Positions 35,263-44,343 of a stretch of DNA of 62,142 nucleotides are shown piece by piece. The stretch is from Brevibacillus porteri (lineage in GTDB: Bacteria; Bacillota; Bacilli; Brevibacillales; Brevibacillaceae), in assembly GCF_003013475.1 (NCBI RefSeq), contig NZ_PXZO01000044.1, positions 1 through 62,142 of the forward strand, in the 5' to 3' direction. The notes under the pieces are model-generated. The model was not told the origin of the DNA and searched no databases. It worked only from the letters and a program-made list of their open reading frames with translations. Both the position numbers and the translations under genes were made by a program. How positions within the stretch are numbered: the stretch's first letter is position 1; the number at the start of each line of letters is the position of its first letter.

Positions 35263-36510
35263 ATGAAAAATACGAATAAATGGATAAGTCTTACGGTTGT
35301 GATCCTGCTACTCGTAGGGTGTGAAAAGCTAAATGAGGATGTTTCAAGTCTGAAACGAACAAAAGAAGAAACGGTCATCAAGGTAAAAACGGTAAGTGCG
35401 TATACGGTGGAGAATGGCAAGGATGAGCGACTGATGGAAGTCGCAGGTGTAGTGGCACCGCGTCAGGAGCTGGCTTTATCGTTTGGCGCCTCAGGCAAAA
35501 TTTCAGGCATTCTTGTTGAAAAAGGAGCCACTGTCAAGGCGGGGCAGACGTTGGCGACATTAGATGGAACGGCCCTGCAGCAAGGAATTCACGCAGCCCA
35601 AGGACAGGTAGCAAGTGCTGCAATCAAGCGGGAAAAGGCCGCCAAGGGACCGGAGAGTCATGAGGTGCAGACCAAGAAGCTACAGGTAGAAAAAGCGAGA
35701 GAACAGATGCAAAAAGCTCGCGACGAGCTCTCCAAAGCGGAGGTTCTGTATGCGAATGGAGCCATCTCGAAAGATGAAAAAGACAAGCTGGCCTCGGCAC
35801 TGCGACAGGCCGAGCTGAGTCTGGAAGAAGAGCAAGTTGCGTACAACAACCTGCTGACGGGCGCCGATCCACTGGATATCGAAGAAGCGAATGCAAGCGT
35901 CCAGCAGGCCAATGTCCAATTGAGCCGCGCGAAGCAGGAAGCGGCTGATGCGGTGATCAAAGCTCCGTTTACAGGTGTGGTAGCTGCGATCTCCAAGACA
36001 GCGTCGGAGCAAGCAGGACCTGGGACAGAGGTCATTCGGATGGTCGATACGAGCTCTTGGCTTGTCAAGCTACAGGTAGAAAGGGAGCAAATCGCCCATT
36101 GGCAGGCAGGTAAAGTGGTAAAGGTGAAAGCTCCGGACGGCAATGAAGCAGAAGGAAAAGTGACGTTTGTCTCACCTGTTATGGATACCAGCTTAGGGTC
36201 TTATCCAGTCGAGGTGACCGTAGACGGCAAGAATGTAGCGTGGAAAGGTGGCATGACTGTCACTTGTCAGTATCAGCTGCCAGCGTCAAATGTTGCGCTC
36301 GTTCCTGTTAGCAGCATCGGTGTCTCTGATGAAGAATATTACGTCATGAAAATCAATGAACACTCAGTGGAAAAGACGTTTGTCAAAGTGGGGGCCTTGC
36401 AAGGAACCTTCTATGAGGTAGTGGAAGGTCTTGTGCCTGGTGACCAGATTGTTGCGGCAGGCTTGTCGTATGTAGTGGATGGTGAGGCGGTGAAGGTGGC
36501 CGATGAATAA
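35263..36510 (+). CDS. RND-type efflux adaptor lipoprotein
   Basis: The 415-residue protein starts with a lipoprotein signal (SLTVVILLLVGCEK, lipobox Cys at residue 20). It has a lipoyl half-motif (ALSFGASGKISGILVEKGATVKAGQTLATLD), a coiled coil around residues 105-220, the second half-lipoyl FTGVVAAISKTASEQAGPGT and a membrane-proximal domain. It overlaps the pump gene by eight bases. The ribosome site is poor (GCAGGA too close to ATG 35263), so the exact start is less certain. Confidence 0.85.
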   Translation: MKNTNKWISLTVVILLLVGCEKLNEDVSSLKRTKEETVIKVKTVSAYTVENGKDERLMEVAGVVAPRQELALSFGASGKISGILVEKGATVKAGQTLATLDGTALQQGIHAAQGQVASAAIKREKAAKGPESHEVQTKKLQVEKAREQMQKARDELSKAEVLYANGAISKDEKDKLASALRQAELSLEEEQVAYNNLLTGADPLDIEEANASVQQANVQLSRAKQEAADAVIKAPFTGVVAAISKTASEQAGPGTEVIRMVDTSSWLVKLQVEREQIAHWQAGKVVKVKAPDGNEAEGKVTFVSPVMDTSLGSYPVEVTVDGKNVAWKGGMTVTCQYQLPASNVALVPVSSIGVSDEEYYVMKINEHSVEKTFVKVGALQGTFYEVVEGLVPGDQIVAAGLSYVVDGEAVKVADE

Positions 36511-39500
36511 CAAGACACTTTTATCGATTGTCCCGTCCTTTACCCGCATTCTGGTGGTCATTTGCTGTCTACTTGCGGTAGGAGCCTGGTTCGGTCTGGA
36601 TATCAAGACTTTTCCGGATCGGTCTGTGCCTGAATATACAATTAGTCTCTCAGCACCCAAACTCTCCTCTGCGGAAGTAGACGAATCAGTCGCGAGAAAA
36701 GTAGAGGAAGCGGTACGTTCATTGGGCAGTGTGCTTACGATTGCTTCCGAATCTCGGACGGGGTCGGCGGTTATTACTGTAAAAACATCGGAACAAATCG
36801 GTTCGGATTACAAGGAACGATTGGAAAAGAAGCTGGGAGAAATCACGAAGCAGCTGCCAGTACAGGAATGGAGCGTCAGTCAAAGCAATCTGGCAGACAG
36901 CAAAATTGGCTTTTATGTACTGTACGGCACGGACTTGCAGACCTTGTCTGACGTTGCCCAAAATACCGTCTACGACAAATTGATCAATCTGCCAGGGATC
37001 GCTCGCATCGAAATGGACAAGCAAGCCTTGAAAGAGCAGGTAGATATCATTTTCCGACCGTCCATGCTACTCGCCTACGGGCTCACACCTGCTGATGTTT
37101 TGTCGCAACTGCCCACAGATGTGGTTGGGGAAGAGGTAGGCTCTGTTGGAGCTGATAAGGATCGAACCATTATTCAATGGACGAGTAAATCGGAAGGGCT
37201 GCAAGATCTGGGTAAGCACTTGATCCCCACCGATAAAGGATACGTACCACTACATACGTTGGCTGACATTCGTGATCGACGTGGGAGCAAAGGCGAACAA
37301 ATCGGGATGTATCGAGGCTCGCCTGCATTAGGAATCACGGTGTATGCAGCAGATGTCGGGCAATTGCCTGTAATCAGCAAGCAAGTAAAGGAAGCGGTTG
37401 CCGAGTTGAACCAGGCTTCAGGCGGCAAGTACCGCCTCGATTTGTTTCGTGACGACGCGCAGACAATCACCGCTGCATTGAGGCAGCTTGGGGCATTAGC
37501 TGTACTAACTGCTGTCATCTGTTCGCTCTTTTTGTACCTGACCCGAAAACAATGGGCAGGGGCTGTACTTGCGCTTTTTGCAAACGTACTTGCGGTCGGC
37601 AGTGTTCTTGGGGGCATGTGGCTTTGGGGAATCCCATTGACGCTCTCCACGCTTGGGCCACTCGTGTTGTTTTCGCTATTGTTCACAGGCGCAGGCTCTG
37701 CGTTGTTTCATCAGTTTTCTCGCCTGCCCTCGTACTCGTTTGTTCGTTGTTTGCAAATGGCGTGGGGGTTGATGAAGCCGTTTTTACTCACGGTTGTCGT
37801 AGTGGCAGCCTGTTGGACAGGTGTCGTATTCACTGATTTCCTCAAGGCAGAAGACAAGGTTGTCTTGTACGATGCTTGGCCCGTTCTTTTGCTGGGGACG
37901 TTTGCTCTTATTCTTGTCTATGGATTTATCACACCTGTACTGACAGGAACGTGGCTGGAAGCTTCCGAACGAGTAGAGAAGGAAACACCACGGGCCTCCA
38001 ATAAGGTGACAAGTTTTTTTCAAGATCGCTGGGAACGACTGGTGGAACAAGGGTATTTGCCTTATGGAATCACACTGGTTGCCTCGCTTGTCTTCGTCTT
38101 TTTGCTCAAGTCGTTTATTCTTGTAGATCCGTACGCCAAGCTTGATTATGGGGAAAAGTCGCTTTCTTTGCCAATGGTGCAGGGAAGCAGCATCGATGAG
38201 GCCATGCGGGCAGCACAAATAGCCGAGGAGCGTTTGCTCGCCATTGACGAAGTCCGAGATGTCTACACGATTGCTTCCGAAGAAAATCTGAGTTTTCAAC
38301 TTAAGCTCGTGGACAAATACGATTGGACGCAATCAGTTTCGGAGCTGGAAAAAGTACTGGACAAAGAGCTGCGAGATATTCCTCAGACAGATCCGTTTGC
38401 GCTGGTCATTAATAAAGATAAGGCAACACGTCTCGTCTTGACGATCATGGGGCCATCCTTGCAAACGACGCAGAACATTGCCAATGAAGTATTGGCATTC
38501 ATGGAAAAACAGAGTGCGAAGGATAAAGAGGGGCGAGAACTTGTAACAGATGAACGAATCGGTCCAGGTGCAGAGGGGACCTTTATCGACATTCGTCCGA
38601 AACAAGAGATGCTGGCACGTTACCGGATTACGCAAGAGGAGATCAAGAGACAACTGGAGAGCTATTTGGGAGAAAAAACAGCTGGCAGTGTCTATTGGAA
38701 TGAGCGTCAGGTACCGATTCACATCCGATTCCCTGACGGGTGGATGGACTATCCGGATCAAGTGAAAAATATATTGATTCGAACATCACAAGGTACGGTG
38801 CGGTTATCTGAGCTGGTAGATTGGTCGATCGGCAGCGAACCGCCCACTTATCAACGGGAAGACGGACTGTATGTCTTCAAGGTAAGCAGTGCCGTCTCAG
38901 ACCAAAGTCGAATTGAGCTATGGTCTTACATCATTCCATATTCCATGCAAGAAAAGGTGACGATACCCGAAGGCTACACGGTATATAACAACGATGAGCT
39001 GAAGAAATTGGAGGAGAAAAAGCTCAACAAGGTTGATTGGAGCAGCCGATTCTTGACGATTGGCAGTCTGATTGCCCTCGTACTTATCATGAGCTTGCTT
39101 TTGCAACGCAGAACGCGTGATGGATTATTTGCCCTCGTTCTCTTGCCTGTCTTGTCTGGAGGCTTTGCGCTGGGATTGCTGTGGCTGGATCGACCGATGA
39201 ACGTGATGAGCTTCTATGGTATGGTTGCTGTCATTGCCGTCATCATTTTGCAGGCACTTCTTGCGCTGGATGAGCTGTACAAGGCCCAAGCCGAACAGGA
39301 ACGAGTTTGGGACGGTATCAAGCTGGGGGCCAAACGCACCATGCTTAATCAAGCGGGGATATATTTGGCGATCGCGTTAGCCAGCCTTCCACTAGCTGGG
39401 GGCTTGGGGAGTGGGAATGATTCGTTTGCGTCCTTTGCCAGCGTATTGTTGCTTGGCGTTCTAATGGGGGCTTTTGCCACAATGACACTTCTTCCTGGTA

Positions 39501-39751
39501 TGCAACATGCAGCTGTTCAAAGACAGTCTGCCCATTCTGAGATGTCCTTGCCGATCCTTGCTCGTCATTTGCGGATTTGGTGGGAAAACAACCAAGTACG
39601 TCGCCGCGATTTCAAAGAAAGAAAACGGGAACAGGCTCGCTCACAAAAAACAGGGCAAGTCGAAGCCTCGAACCACGATTCCCGGGAGTATGTACCTGTA
39701 CAAGAGGACTTCCTGCCACTTTCTTCTTCTACACATGACGCCAACCTCTAA
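36503..39751 (+). CDS. RND-family efflux protein lacking the proton-relay residues
   Basis: The 1082-residue protein has the AcrB/SwrC layout: helix 1, a large extracytoplasmic domain, helices 2-6, a second large domain, and helices 8-12. Aligning TM4 by eye, the AcrB stretch 'LVDDAIVVVEN' corresponds to LFTGAGSALFH here, so both relay aspartates are replaced by Thr and Gly. In TM10 the AcrB 'SAKNAILIVEF' corresponds to IILQALLALDE, so the relay lysine is Leu. Helix and fold features are otherwise kept. It may not be proton-driven. A long basic, then polar, C-terminal tail (about 75 residues) is present. Confidence 0.85.
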   Translation: MNNKTLLSIVPSFTRILVVICCLLAVGAWFGLDIKTFPDRSVPEYTISLSAPKLSSAEVDESVARKVEEAVRSLGSVLTIASESRTGSAVITVKTSEQIGSDYKERLEKKLGEITKQLPVQEWSVSQSNLADSKIGFYVLYGTDLQTLSDVAQNTVYDKLINLPGIARIEMDKQALKEQVDIIFRPSMLLAYGLTPADVLSQLPTDVVGEEVGSVGADKDRTIIQWTSKSEGLQDLGKHLIPTDKGYVPLHTLADIRDRRGSKGEQIGMYRGSPALGITVYAADVGQLPVISKQVKEAVAELNQASGGKYRLDLFRDDAQTITAALRQLGALAVLTAVICSLFLYLTRKQWAGAVLALFANVLAVGSVLGGMWLWGIPLTLSTLGPLVLFSLLFTGAGSALFHQFSRLPSYSFVRCLQMAWGLMKPFLLTVVVVAACWTGVVFTDFLKAEDKVVLYDAWPVLLLGTFALILVYGFITPVLTGTWLEASERVEKETPRASNKVTSFFQDRWERLVEQGYLPYGITLVASLVFVFLLKSFILVDPYAKLDYGEKSLSLPMVQGSSIDEAMRAAQIAEERLLAIDEVRDVYTIASEENLSFQLKLVDKYDWTQSVSELEKVLDKELRDIPQTDPFALVINKDKATRLVLTIMGPSLQTTQNIANEVLAFMEKQSAKDKEGRELVTDERIGPGAEGTFIDIRPKQEMLARYRITQEEIKRQLESYLGEKTAGSVYWNERQVPIHIRFPDGWMDYPDQVKNILIRTSQGTVRLSELVDWSIGSEPPTYQREDGLYVFKVSSAVSDQSRIELWSYIIPYSMQEKVTIPEGYTVYNNDELKKLEEKKLNKVDWSSRFLTIGSLIALVLIMSLLLQRRTRDGLFALVLLPVLSGGFALGLLWLDRPMNVMSFYGMVAVIAVIILQALLALDELYKAQAEQERVWDGIKLGAKRTMLNQAGIYLAIALASLPLAGGLGSGNDSFASFASVLLLGVLMGAFATMTLLPGMQHAAVQRQSAHSEMSLPILARHLRIWWENNQVRRRDFKERKREQARSQKTGQVEASNHDSREYVPVQEDFLPLSSSTHDANL

Positions 39752-39769
39752 AATAGGTTGGCGTTTTTC
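39738..39769 (+). terminator. Terminator overlapping the RND gene stop codon
   Basis: ACGCCAACCT (39738-39747) pairs with AGGTTGGCGT (39755-39764), followed by TTTTCTTTTT. The first arm lies in the last codons of the pump gene. Confidence 0.92.
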
Positions 39770-39861
39770 TTTTTCAATCGTTCACGTAGCTGTAACCGAC
39801 TAACTAGGTATACGTCATGGTAAGATAGGAGAGAGAATCGAAAGCAGGGGGTAGCAAACAC

Positions 39862-40365
39862 GTGCGTCGATATCGAAAAGTATGGGATTACTTGCTTTTG
39901 ATTGGCATTCTACTCGGGTTGTTCATTTCTTCTTCACAGCCATACGCCAAGCAAGACATGCGAGGGACGATAGACAAGCTAGTAGATGAACAGAGCTTAC
40001 AGGACCGTATAGGCGACATATCCATTCCTTACGGAGGCAAGGATGTGAGCTTGGAAGAAAAGGGAGCGGCTGGTTTTATAGAGTTCTTGATACGAAAAGG
40101 GACACACTTTACTGTTTTTGCCCTCTTGGCTTATAGCTGGTATCGCGTATTTTCGCATCATCTCTCGTTTGGGCAAGCACTGCCCTGGAGCGCTTTTTGC
40201 AGTGTGATGACGGCTGTTTTGGATGAATGGCACCAGACGTTTACACCGGATCGAACCGGAATGGTACAGGATGTTTTGCTCGATGCATCTGGATCTGTCA
40301 CGATGTTGTTGATAATTGCTCTCAATTACCTGTATTCACGGAGAGCATATCGTTATAAAATGTAG
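39862..40365 (+). CDS. VanZ-family membrane protein
   Basis: The 167-residue protein has four predicted helices and the VanZ signature (RKGTHFTVFALLAY and AVLDEWHQTFTPDRTGMVQDVLLDASG). VanZ proteins can give low-level teicoplanin resistance, but most chromosomal members have unknown roles. The start is GTG 39862 behind AGGGGG. It precedes ackA by 62 bases. Confidence 0.85.
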   Translation: MRRYRKVWDYLLLIGILLGLFISSSQPYAKQDMRGTIDKLVDEQSLQDRIGDISIPYGGKDVSLEEKGAAGFIEFLIRKGTHFTVFALLAYSWYRVFSHHLSFGQALPWSAFCSVMTAVLDEWHQTFTPDRTGMVQDVLLDASGSVTMLLIIALNYLYSRRAYRYKM

Positions 40366-40427
40366 GAAGCCTATCCATCCTAGTAGGAGAGAAGGCTGTG
40401 ATGAATGATTGGAGAGTGGATTAGATC

Positions 40428-41546
40428 GTGGTAGAAAAAAAGAATGTCCTTGTACTGAACTGTGGAAGTTCTTCAGTGAAGTACAAGCTGTATGAAATGC
40501 CTTCCAAAACATTGATTGCACATGATTATTTGGAGCAAATCCAGCGTGACCAATATGAAGATGCTATTCGGGGAGTGTTTGAATCCCTCAAACAATATTC
40601 GATAGATATCGTTTCCCATCGTGTTGTTCACGGCGGCGAAGCATTTAAGCAGTCCGTTATTATCAATGACCAAGTAAAAGAAGAAATTCGTAATCTGTCC
40701 CGTTTCGCCCCGCTGCATAACCCCATTAACTTGACCGGGATTGAAGTTGCTCAAAGTCTGTTTCCTGATTTGATTCACGTTGCTGTTTTTGATACAGCGT
40801 TCCACCAAACAATGCCACCATCCTCGTATTTGTACGCACTGCCTTATGAATACTACGAGCAATACGGTATTCGCAAATACGGTTTCCATGGAACGTCTCA
40901 CCGCTATGTAATGGGCCGTGCAGCAGAAATGATGGGTCGCTCGAAAGAACAGCTTCGTCTGATCAGCTGCCACATCGGAAGTGGGGTTAGTATCACAGCG
41001 ATCAGAAATGGTGAATCGTATGATACATCGATGGGGATGACACCGTTGGCTGGTTTGTCCATGGGTACGCGCAGCGGAAACATTGACCCAGGTATCATCC
41101 CGTATATTGAGGAAATTGAAAAGACCGACACGGCTGGCGCTATTAAGATTCTGAATAACAATAGCGGTCTCATGGGCGTATCGGGTGTATCCAACGATTT
41201 GCGCGACGTTATGAAAAAAGCAGAAGAGGGACATCTCCGTAGCAAGTTGGCGCTGGAATTGTTTACCACTATTCTGCATAAGCATGTGGGACTGTACCTT
41301 GCTCGACTGAATGGCGTAGACGGTATTATCTTCACGGCAGGTGTTGGAGAGAATAGTGCTGCCGTGCGTGATTTGGTATGCTCTGGTCTCGAATTTGCCG
41401 GGGTAAACCTGGATCGTGAGGTAAACCGCACTAGCAAAGGTGAGGCATTCATCAGCACGAAATACTCTCCGGTAAAAGTCATGGTAATCCCGACAAATGA
41501 AGAACTTGTAATGGCGATGGATGCATTCGCACTGGGCCATAACTAG
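40428..41546 (+). CDS. ackA: Acetate kinase (divergent, short form)
   Basis: The 372-residue protein keeps the acetate-kinase landmarks: NCGSSSVKYKLYE at the N-terminus, catalytic Arg in HRVVHGGE, His in FHGTSHRYV, Arg in MGTRSGNIDPG and Glu in PTNEEL. It would interconvert acetate plus ATP with acetyl phosphate plus ADP. Two points differ from the common form: about 25 residues are missing between strand 2 and HRVVHGGE, and the phosphate loop usually written HLGNGAS reads HIGSGVS. No pta gene is adjacent. The start is GTG 40428 with a GGAGAG site at a rather long spacing. Confidence 0.88.
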   Translation: MVEKKNVLVLNCGSSSVKYKLYEMPSKTLIAHDYLEQIQRDQYEDAIRGVFESLKQYSIDIVSHRVVHGGEAFKQSVIINDQVKEEIRNLSRFAPLHNPINLTGIEVAQSLFPDLIHVAVFDTAFHQTMPPSSYLYALPYEYYEQYGIRKYGFHGTSHRYVMGRAAEMMGRSKEQLRLISCHIGSGVSITAIRNGESYDTSMGMTPLAGLSMGTRSGNIDPGIIPYIEEIEKTDTAGAIKILNNNSGLMGVSGVSNDLRDVMKKAEEGHLRSKLALELFTTILHKHVGLYLARLNGVDGIIFTAGVGENSAAVRDLVCSGLEFAGVNLDREVNRTSKGEAFISTKYSPVKVMVIPTNEELVMAMDAFALGHN

Positions 41547-41673
41547 CTTGGAGTATGCGCCTAGAAAGAATAGGCTTTTCAGTATTGGAATTTCTCTGCT
41601 ATACTAAGAGAATGAGGCTTCTGGTTTGAGGTTCTCACCATTTTTCTGAAAAAATAAAAGGAGTGCAAACTGG

Positions 41674-42087
41674 ATGGCAGTACAAGTGGGAAGCATCATC
41701 GAAGGAAAAGTGACAGCGATTAAACCGTTTGGGATGTTCGTAGCAGTCAGCGAAACCGAGCAGGGGCTGGTCCACATTTCCCAAGTAGCAAACGGTTTTG
41801 TTAAGGATATCAATGATCACTTTACCGTGGGGGCACAAGTAAAGGTAAAAGTACTCTCCATTGATGATGCAGGTAAAATCTCGCTTTCGGTTCGCGCAGC
41901 ACTCCCAGCGCCTGAGCGTCCGGAACGTGAAGAGCGCCGTGGTGGTGGATATCGTGGAGGCGACCGCGGAGGGAATGCAAAACGAGAAAGCGGAGCTTCT
42001 TTCGAAGATAAGATGAAAAAATGGATGAAGCACAGCGAAGAGAACCTTGCGACAATCAACAAAAAGAACGCAAAACGCGGCTACTAA
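41674..42087 (+). CDS. S1-domain RNA-binding protein (YabR/YugI type)
   Basis: The 137-residue protein has one S1 domain (residues 1-75, GSIIEGKVTAIKPFGMFVAV and GLVHISQVANGFVKDINDHF), then an Arg/Gly-rich linker and a basic C-terminal helix (FEDKMKKWMKHSEENL). This layout matches YabR and the general-stress protein YugI of Bacillus, which associate with RNA or ribosomes. The ribosome site is AAGGAGTG. A strong terminator follows. I cannot decide between the two Bacillus paralogues. Confidence 0.88.
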   Translation: MAVQVGSIIEGKVTAIKPFGMFVAVSETEQGLVHISQVANGFVKDINDHFTVGAQVKVKVLSIDDAGKISLSVRAALPAPERPEREERRGGGYRGGDRGGNAKRESGASFEDKMKKWMKHSEENLATINKKNAKRGY

Positions 42088-42105
42088 GCCTTGCGATAAC
42101 GTAAG

Positions 42106-42136
42106 AAGGACGGGATATAGCTCCCGTCCTTTTTTG
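42106..42136. terminator. Terminator between the S1 gene and the rhodanese gene
   Basis: AAGGACGGG (42106-42114) pairs with CCCGTCCTT (42123-42131), followed by T residues on the plus strand. It may also serve the converging rhodanese gene. Confidence 0.9.
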
Positions 42137-42142
42137 CGTTTC

Positions 42143-42529
42143 CTATTCGAGAGGATTCTCCTCTTTTTCCCAGTATTCAATCCCGCCGAGCATCTCTTTT
42201 ACTCGAAAGCCGAGAGCGGCCAGTTTCACGCAAGCCTTTGCAGCACCGTTGCAGTTGGGACCCCAGCAGTAGACGACCATGAGCTTGGTCGGGTCCAGAA
42301 TAGCCGTCGTTTCAGCGGAAATAAGCGAATGGGGGAGATTCAGAGCCCCAGGAATATGACCGTCCCGATACGCTTTCTCGCTGCGAGCATCCAGGATGTA
42401 GAAGCCTTCTACTCGGTTTTGGATGTCATTCCATACATCAGCGACATCTGTTTCGAGAGAAAGCTTGTCGAGAAAATGAGTGCGAGCTACTTCAGAAGAC
42501 GCGGCGGGTGTTTGCAAAACAAGGGACAT
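42143..42529 (-). CDS. Rhodanese-like protein
   Basis: The 128-residue single rhodanese domain has LDARSEKAYRDGHIPGALNLPH (the typical 'DVRxxxEYxxGHIPGA' segment) and the active loop YCWGPNCNGAAKAC, where Cys would carry the persulfide. Substrates are unknown. It lies divergent from a LysR gene, 120 bases away, so it may be one of the LysR targets. Confidence 0.87.
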   Translation of the reverse strand: MSLVLQTPAASSEVARTHFLDKLSLETDVADVWNDIQNRVEGFYILDARSEKAYRDGHIPGALNLPHSLISAETTAILDPTKLMVVYCWGPNCNGAAKACVKLAALGFRVKEMLGGIEYWEKEENPLE

Positions 42530-42560
42530 ATCAAAATCCTCCTCGTACCGTGTGATGGTT

Positions 42561-42575
42561 TATGTCCAAAGCATA
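42561..42575. promoter_or_regulatory. LysR-type box between the rhodanese and LysR genes
   Basis: TATG-N7-CATA (TATGTCCAAAGCATA) is a 15-bp T-N11-A palindrome, the classical LysR binding shape, in the divergent gap. Confidence 0.5.
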
Positions 42576-42649
42576 GCATTGAAGCAATCATCACAGTTAT
42601 CTATACTATTTAATGAGCATCATTACTAATTTCTATGGGAGGAAGCGGG

Positions 42650-43537
42650 ATGGAGCTGGTCTATTTACATACTTTTCGCGAAGTAGCCCGGTATGGGAGC
42701 TTTACACGGGCAGCAGAAGAACTGGGCTATGCTCAACCGACGGTAACGGCACAAATGCAAAAGCTGGAGCAGTCGTATGGAGCCCCGCTATTTGAAAGAT
42801 ACGGACGCAAGCTGCGACTGACGCAAGCAGGAGAAGCCTTGCTGCCGTACGCTCGGGAATTGATTCGTCTGTATGGGGAATCTAAAGAAGTGATTAAGCA
42901 ACAGACGACAGGTCCGATTGCCATTGGAACGATCGATACATTGGCGGCGTTCTTTCTGCCGCCGTATTTGCAGGCTTTTTGTCAGCAATATCCTCAGGTT
43001 GATTTAGTATTGCGGACGGCTGGGGAAGCAGAAATTGTACAACAGATCAAGGATGGCTATCTCGATATCGGGATCATTTTCGATCGCCCTTGTACAGACC
43101 CTGAGCTAGTCACCCATGTTATTCGCGAGGAAGAATTGGTGATCGTCATGCCACCCGCCCATCGATTTACGACAGCAACAGCACTCACTGTCCATGATTT
43201 GGGCGGAGAGCCACTTGTATTGACCGAAGAAGGATGTACGTATCGGGGCATGCTGCTGGAGGCCTTTGGAGAGGCTGGGATGAGTCAGCGAATCGCCTGT
43301 CAATTCAGCAATCCGGAAGCCATCAAGCAGTGTGTACGCTGTGGCTTGGGTGTAGCTTTGCTGCCGCACATGGCGGTCAAGAGAGAGCTCGCAGAAGGGA
43401 TGCTCACAGCCATACCGTTTCAGTCAGATAAGCCGCCTTTTTCCATTCAGCTTGTTTATCATAAAAAGAAATGGCTATCACCTTCGATGGTGACGCTTGT
43501 GGATACGATTACGAGATCACAGAGAGAGGAATCGTGA
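42650..43537 (+). CDS. LysR-family transcriptional regulator
   Basis: The 295-residue protein has a LysR helix-turn-helix (YLHTFREVARYGSFTRAAEE then PTVTAQMQKLEQ) and an effector-binding domain. ATG 42650 has GGGAGG seven bases upstream; the ATG at 42635 lies before that site and is rejected. It is divergent from the rhodanese gene and overlaps the following hydrolase start by four bases (GTGA), so both are co-translated. Confidence 0.9.
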   Translation: MELVYLHTFREVARYGSFTRAAEELGYAQPTVTAQMQKLEQSYGAPLFERYGRKLRLTQAGEALLPYARELIRLYGESKEVIKQQTTGPIAIGTIDTLAAFFLPPYLQAFCQQYPQVDLVLRTAGEAEIVQQIKDGYLDIGIIFDRPCTDPELVTHVIREEELVIVMPPAHRFTTATALTVHDLGGEPLVLTEEGCTYRGMLLEAFGEAGMSQRIACQFSNPEAIKQCVRCGLGVALLPHMAVKRELAEGMLTAIPFQSDKPPFSIQLVYHKKKWLSPSMVTLVDTITRSQREES

Positions 43538-44343
43538 GCAGGATGCAGCTAGATACTTCACCATTTGTCGCATGTACACCCGAGGAGACAGTCCATCCGG
43601 GAGTGCGGCTCTATACCGTCAGCTACTACAGTCAAGACTTGCTGGTAAAAGCAGCATTGGCTGTACCAGAGGCCTATTTTCAGGAGGGAGCATGTCTGTC
43701 GGCTCTCCTGTATTGCCGAGGCGGGATAAAAGGAGTGGGACGCGTCAGACCCGAGCGAATCAGTCAAATGGCCGCCTTTGGCTACGTGGTCCTCGCTCCT
43801 CATTACCGTGGCAACGAAGGCGGAGAGGGCCGGGATGAATTCGGTGGGGCAGACAGGCATGATGTGTTTGCCGCATTTGAATTGCTCCGCAACCTGGAGA
43901 AGGTGGACAAGGGGCGAATCAGCGTCTACGGTTTTTCACGCGGTGGCGTCATGGCCTTGTTTGCTGCAATGGAGTGCAAAGGCGTGCTGTCTTGCGTCGT
44001 ATGGAGTGGCGTCAGCGACATGTTTTTGACCTATGAGGAGCGGGTTGATCTGAGAAGGATGCTGCGCAGAATCATCGGTCACCCGCGCAAGCAGGAGGAT
44101 GCCTACCGCGATCGGACGCCTTTGTATCGGATGGACGAGATTTCTTGCCCTGTGCTGATCATCCATGGAACGGAAGATGAGAATGTGGGAGTGGAGCATG
44201 CTCATAAATTGGCAGATGCGCTGATTCGGGCAGGCAAACCGTATGAAAAATGGCTGGCGCAAGGGGCCAGCCATCTGTTTGTCGGAGAAGCTATGGAGAT
44301 GTATACGCGCAAGATGTTCGCTTGGCTGGATGCGCAATCCTAA
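43534..44343 (+). CDS. S9-like alpha/beta hydrolase (prolyl oligopeptidase family)
   Basis: The 269-residue protein shows the nucleophile elbow GFSRGGVMALF, the acid in HGTEDENVGVEHAHKLADAL and the His in GASHLFVG, in the arrangement of C-terminal prolyl-oligopeptidase domains. It lacks a propeller domain, so it may be an esterase or small peptidase. The start GTG 43534 overlaps the LysR stop. The longer frame from 43471 lies inside the LysR coding sequence. It converges with the histidine-kinase gene, overlapping by four bases. Confidence 0.82.
   Translation: MSRMQLDTSPFVACTPEETVHPGVRLYTVSYYSQDLLVKAALAVPEAYFQEGACLSALLYCRGGIKGVGRVRPERISQMAAFGYVVLAPHYRGNEGGEGRDEFGGADRHDVFAAFELLRNLEKVDKGRISVYGFSRGGVMALFAAMECKGVLSCVVWSGVSDMFLTYEERVDLRRMLRRIIGHPRKQEDAYRDRTPLYRMDEISCPVLIIHGTEDENVGVEHAHKLADALIRAGKPYEKWLAQGASHLFVGEAMEMYTRKMFAWLDAQS

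Noticed and set aside
40473..41540. 355-codon minus-strand frame covering ackA
   Set aside because: Its length is striking, but the translation is Cys/His-rich and irregular, with no start signal. The plus strand encodes a clear acetate kinase.
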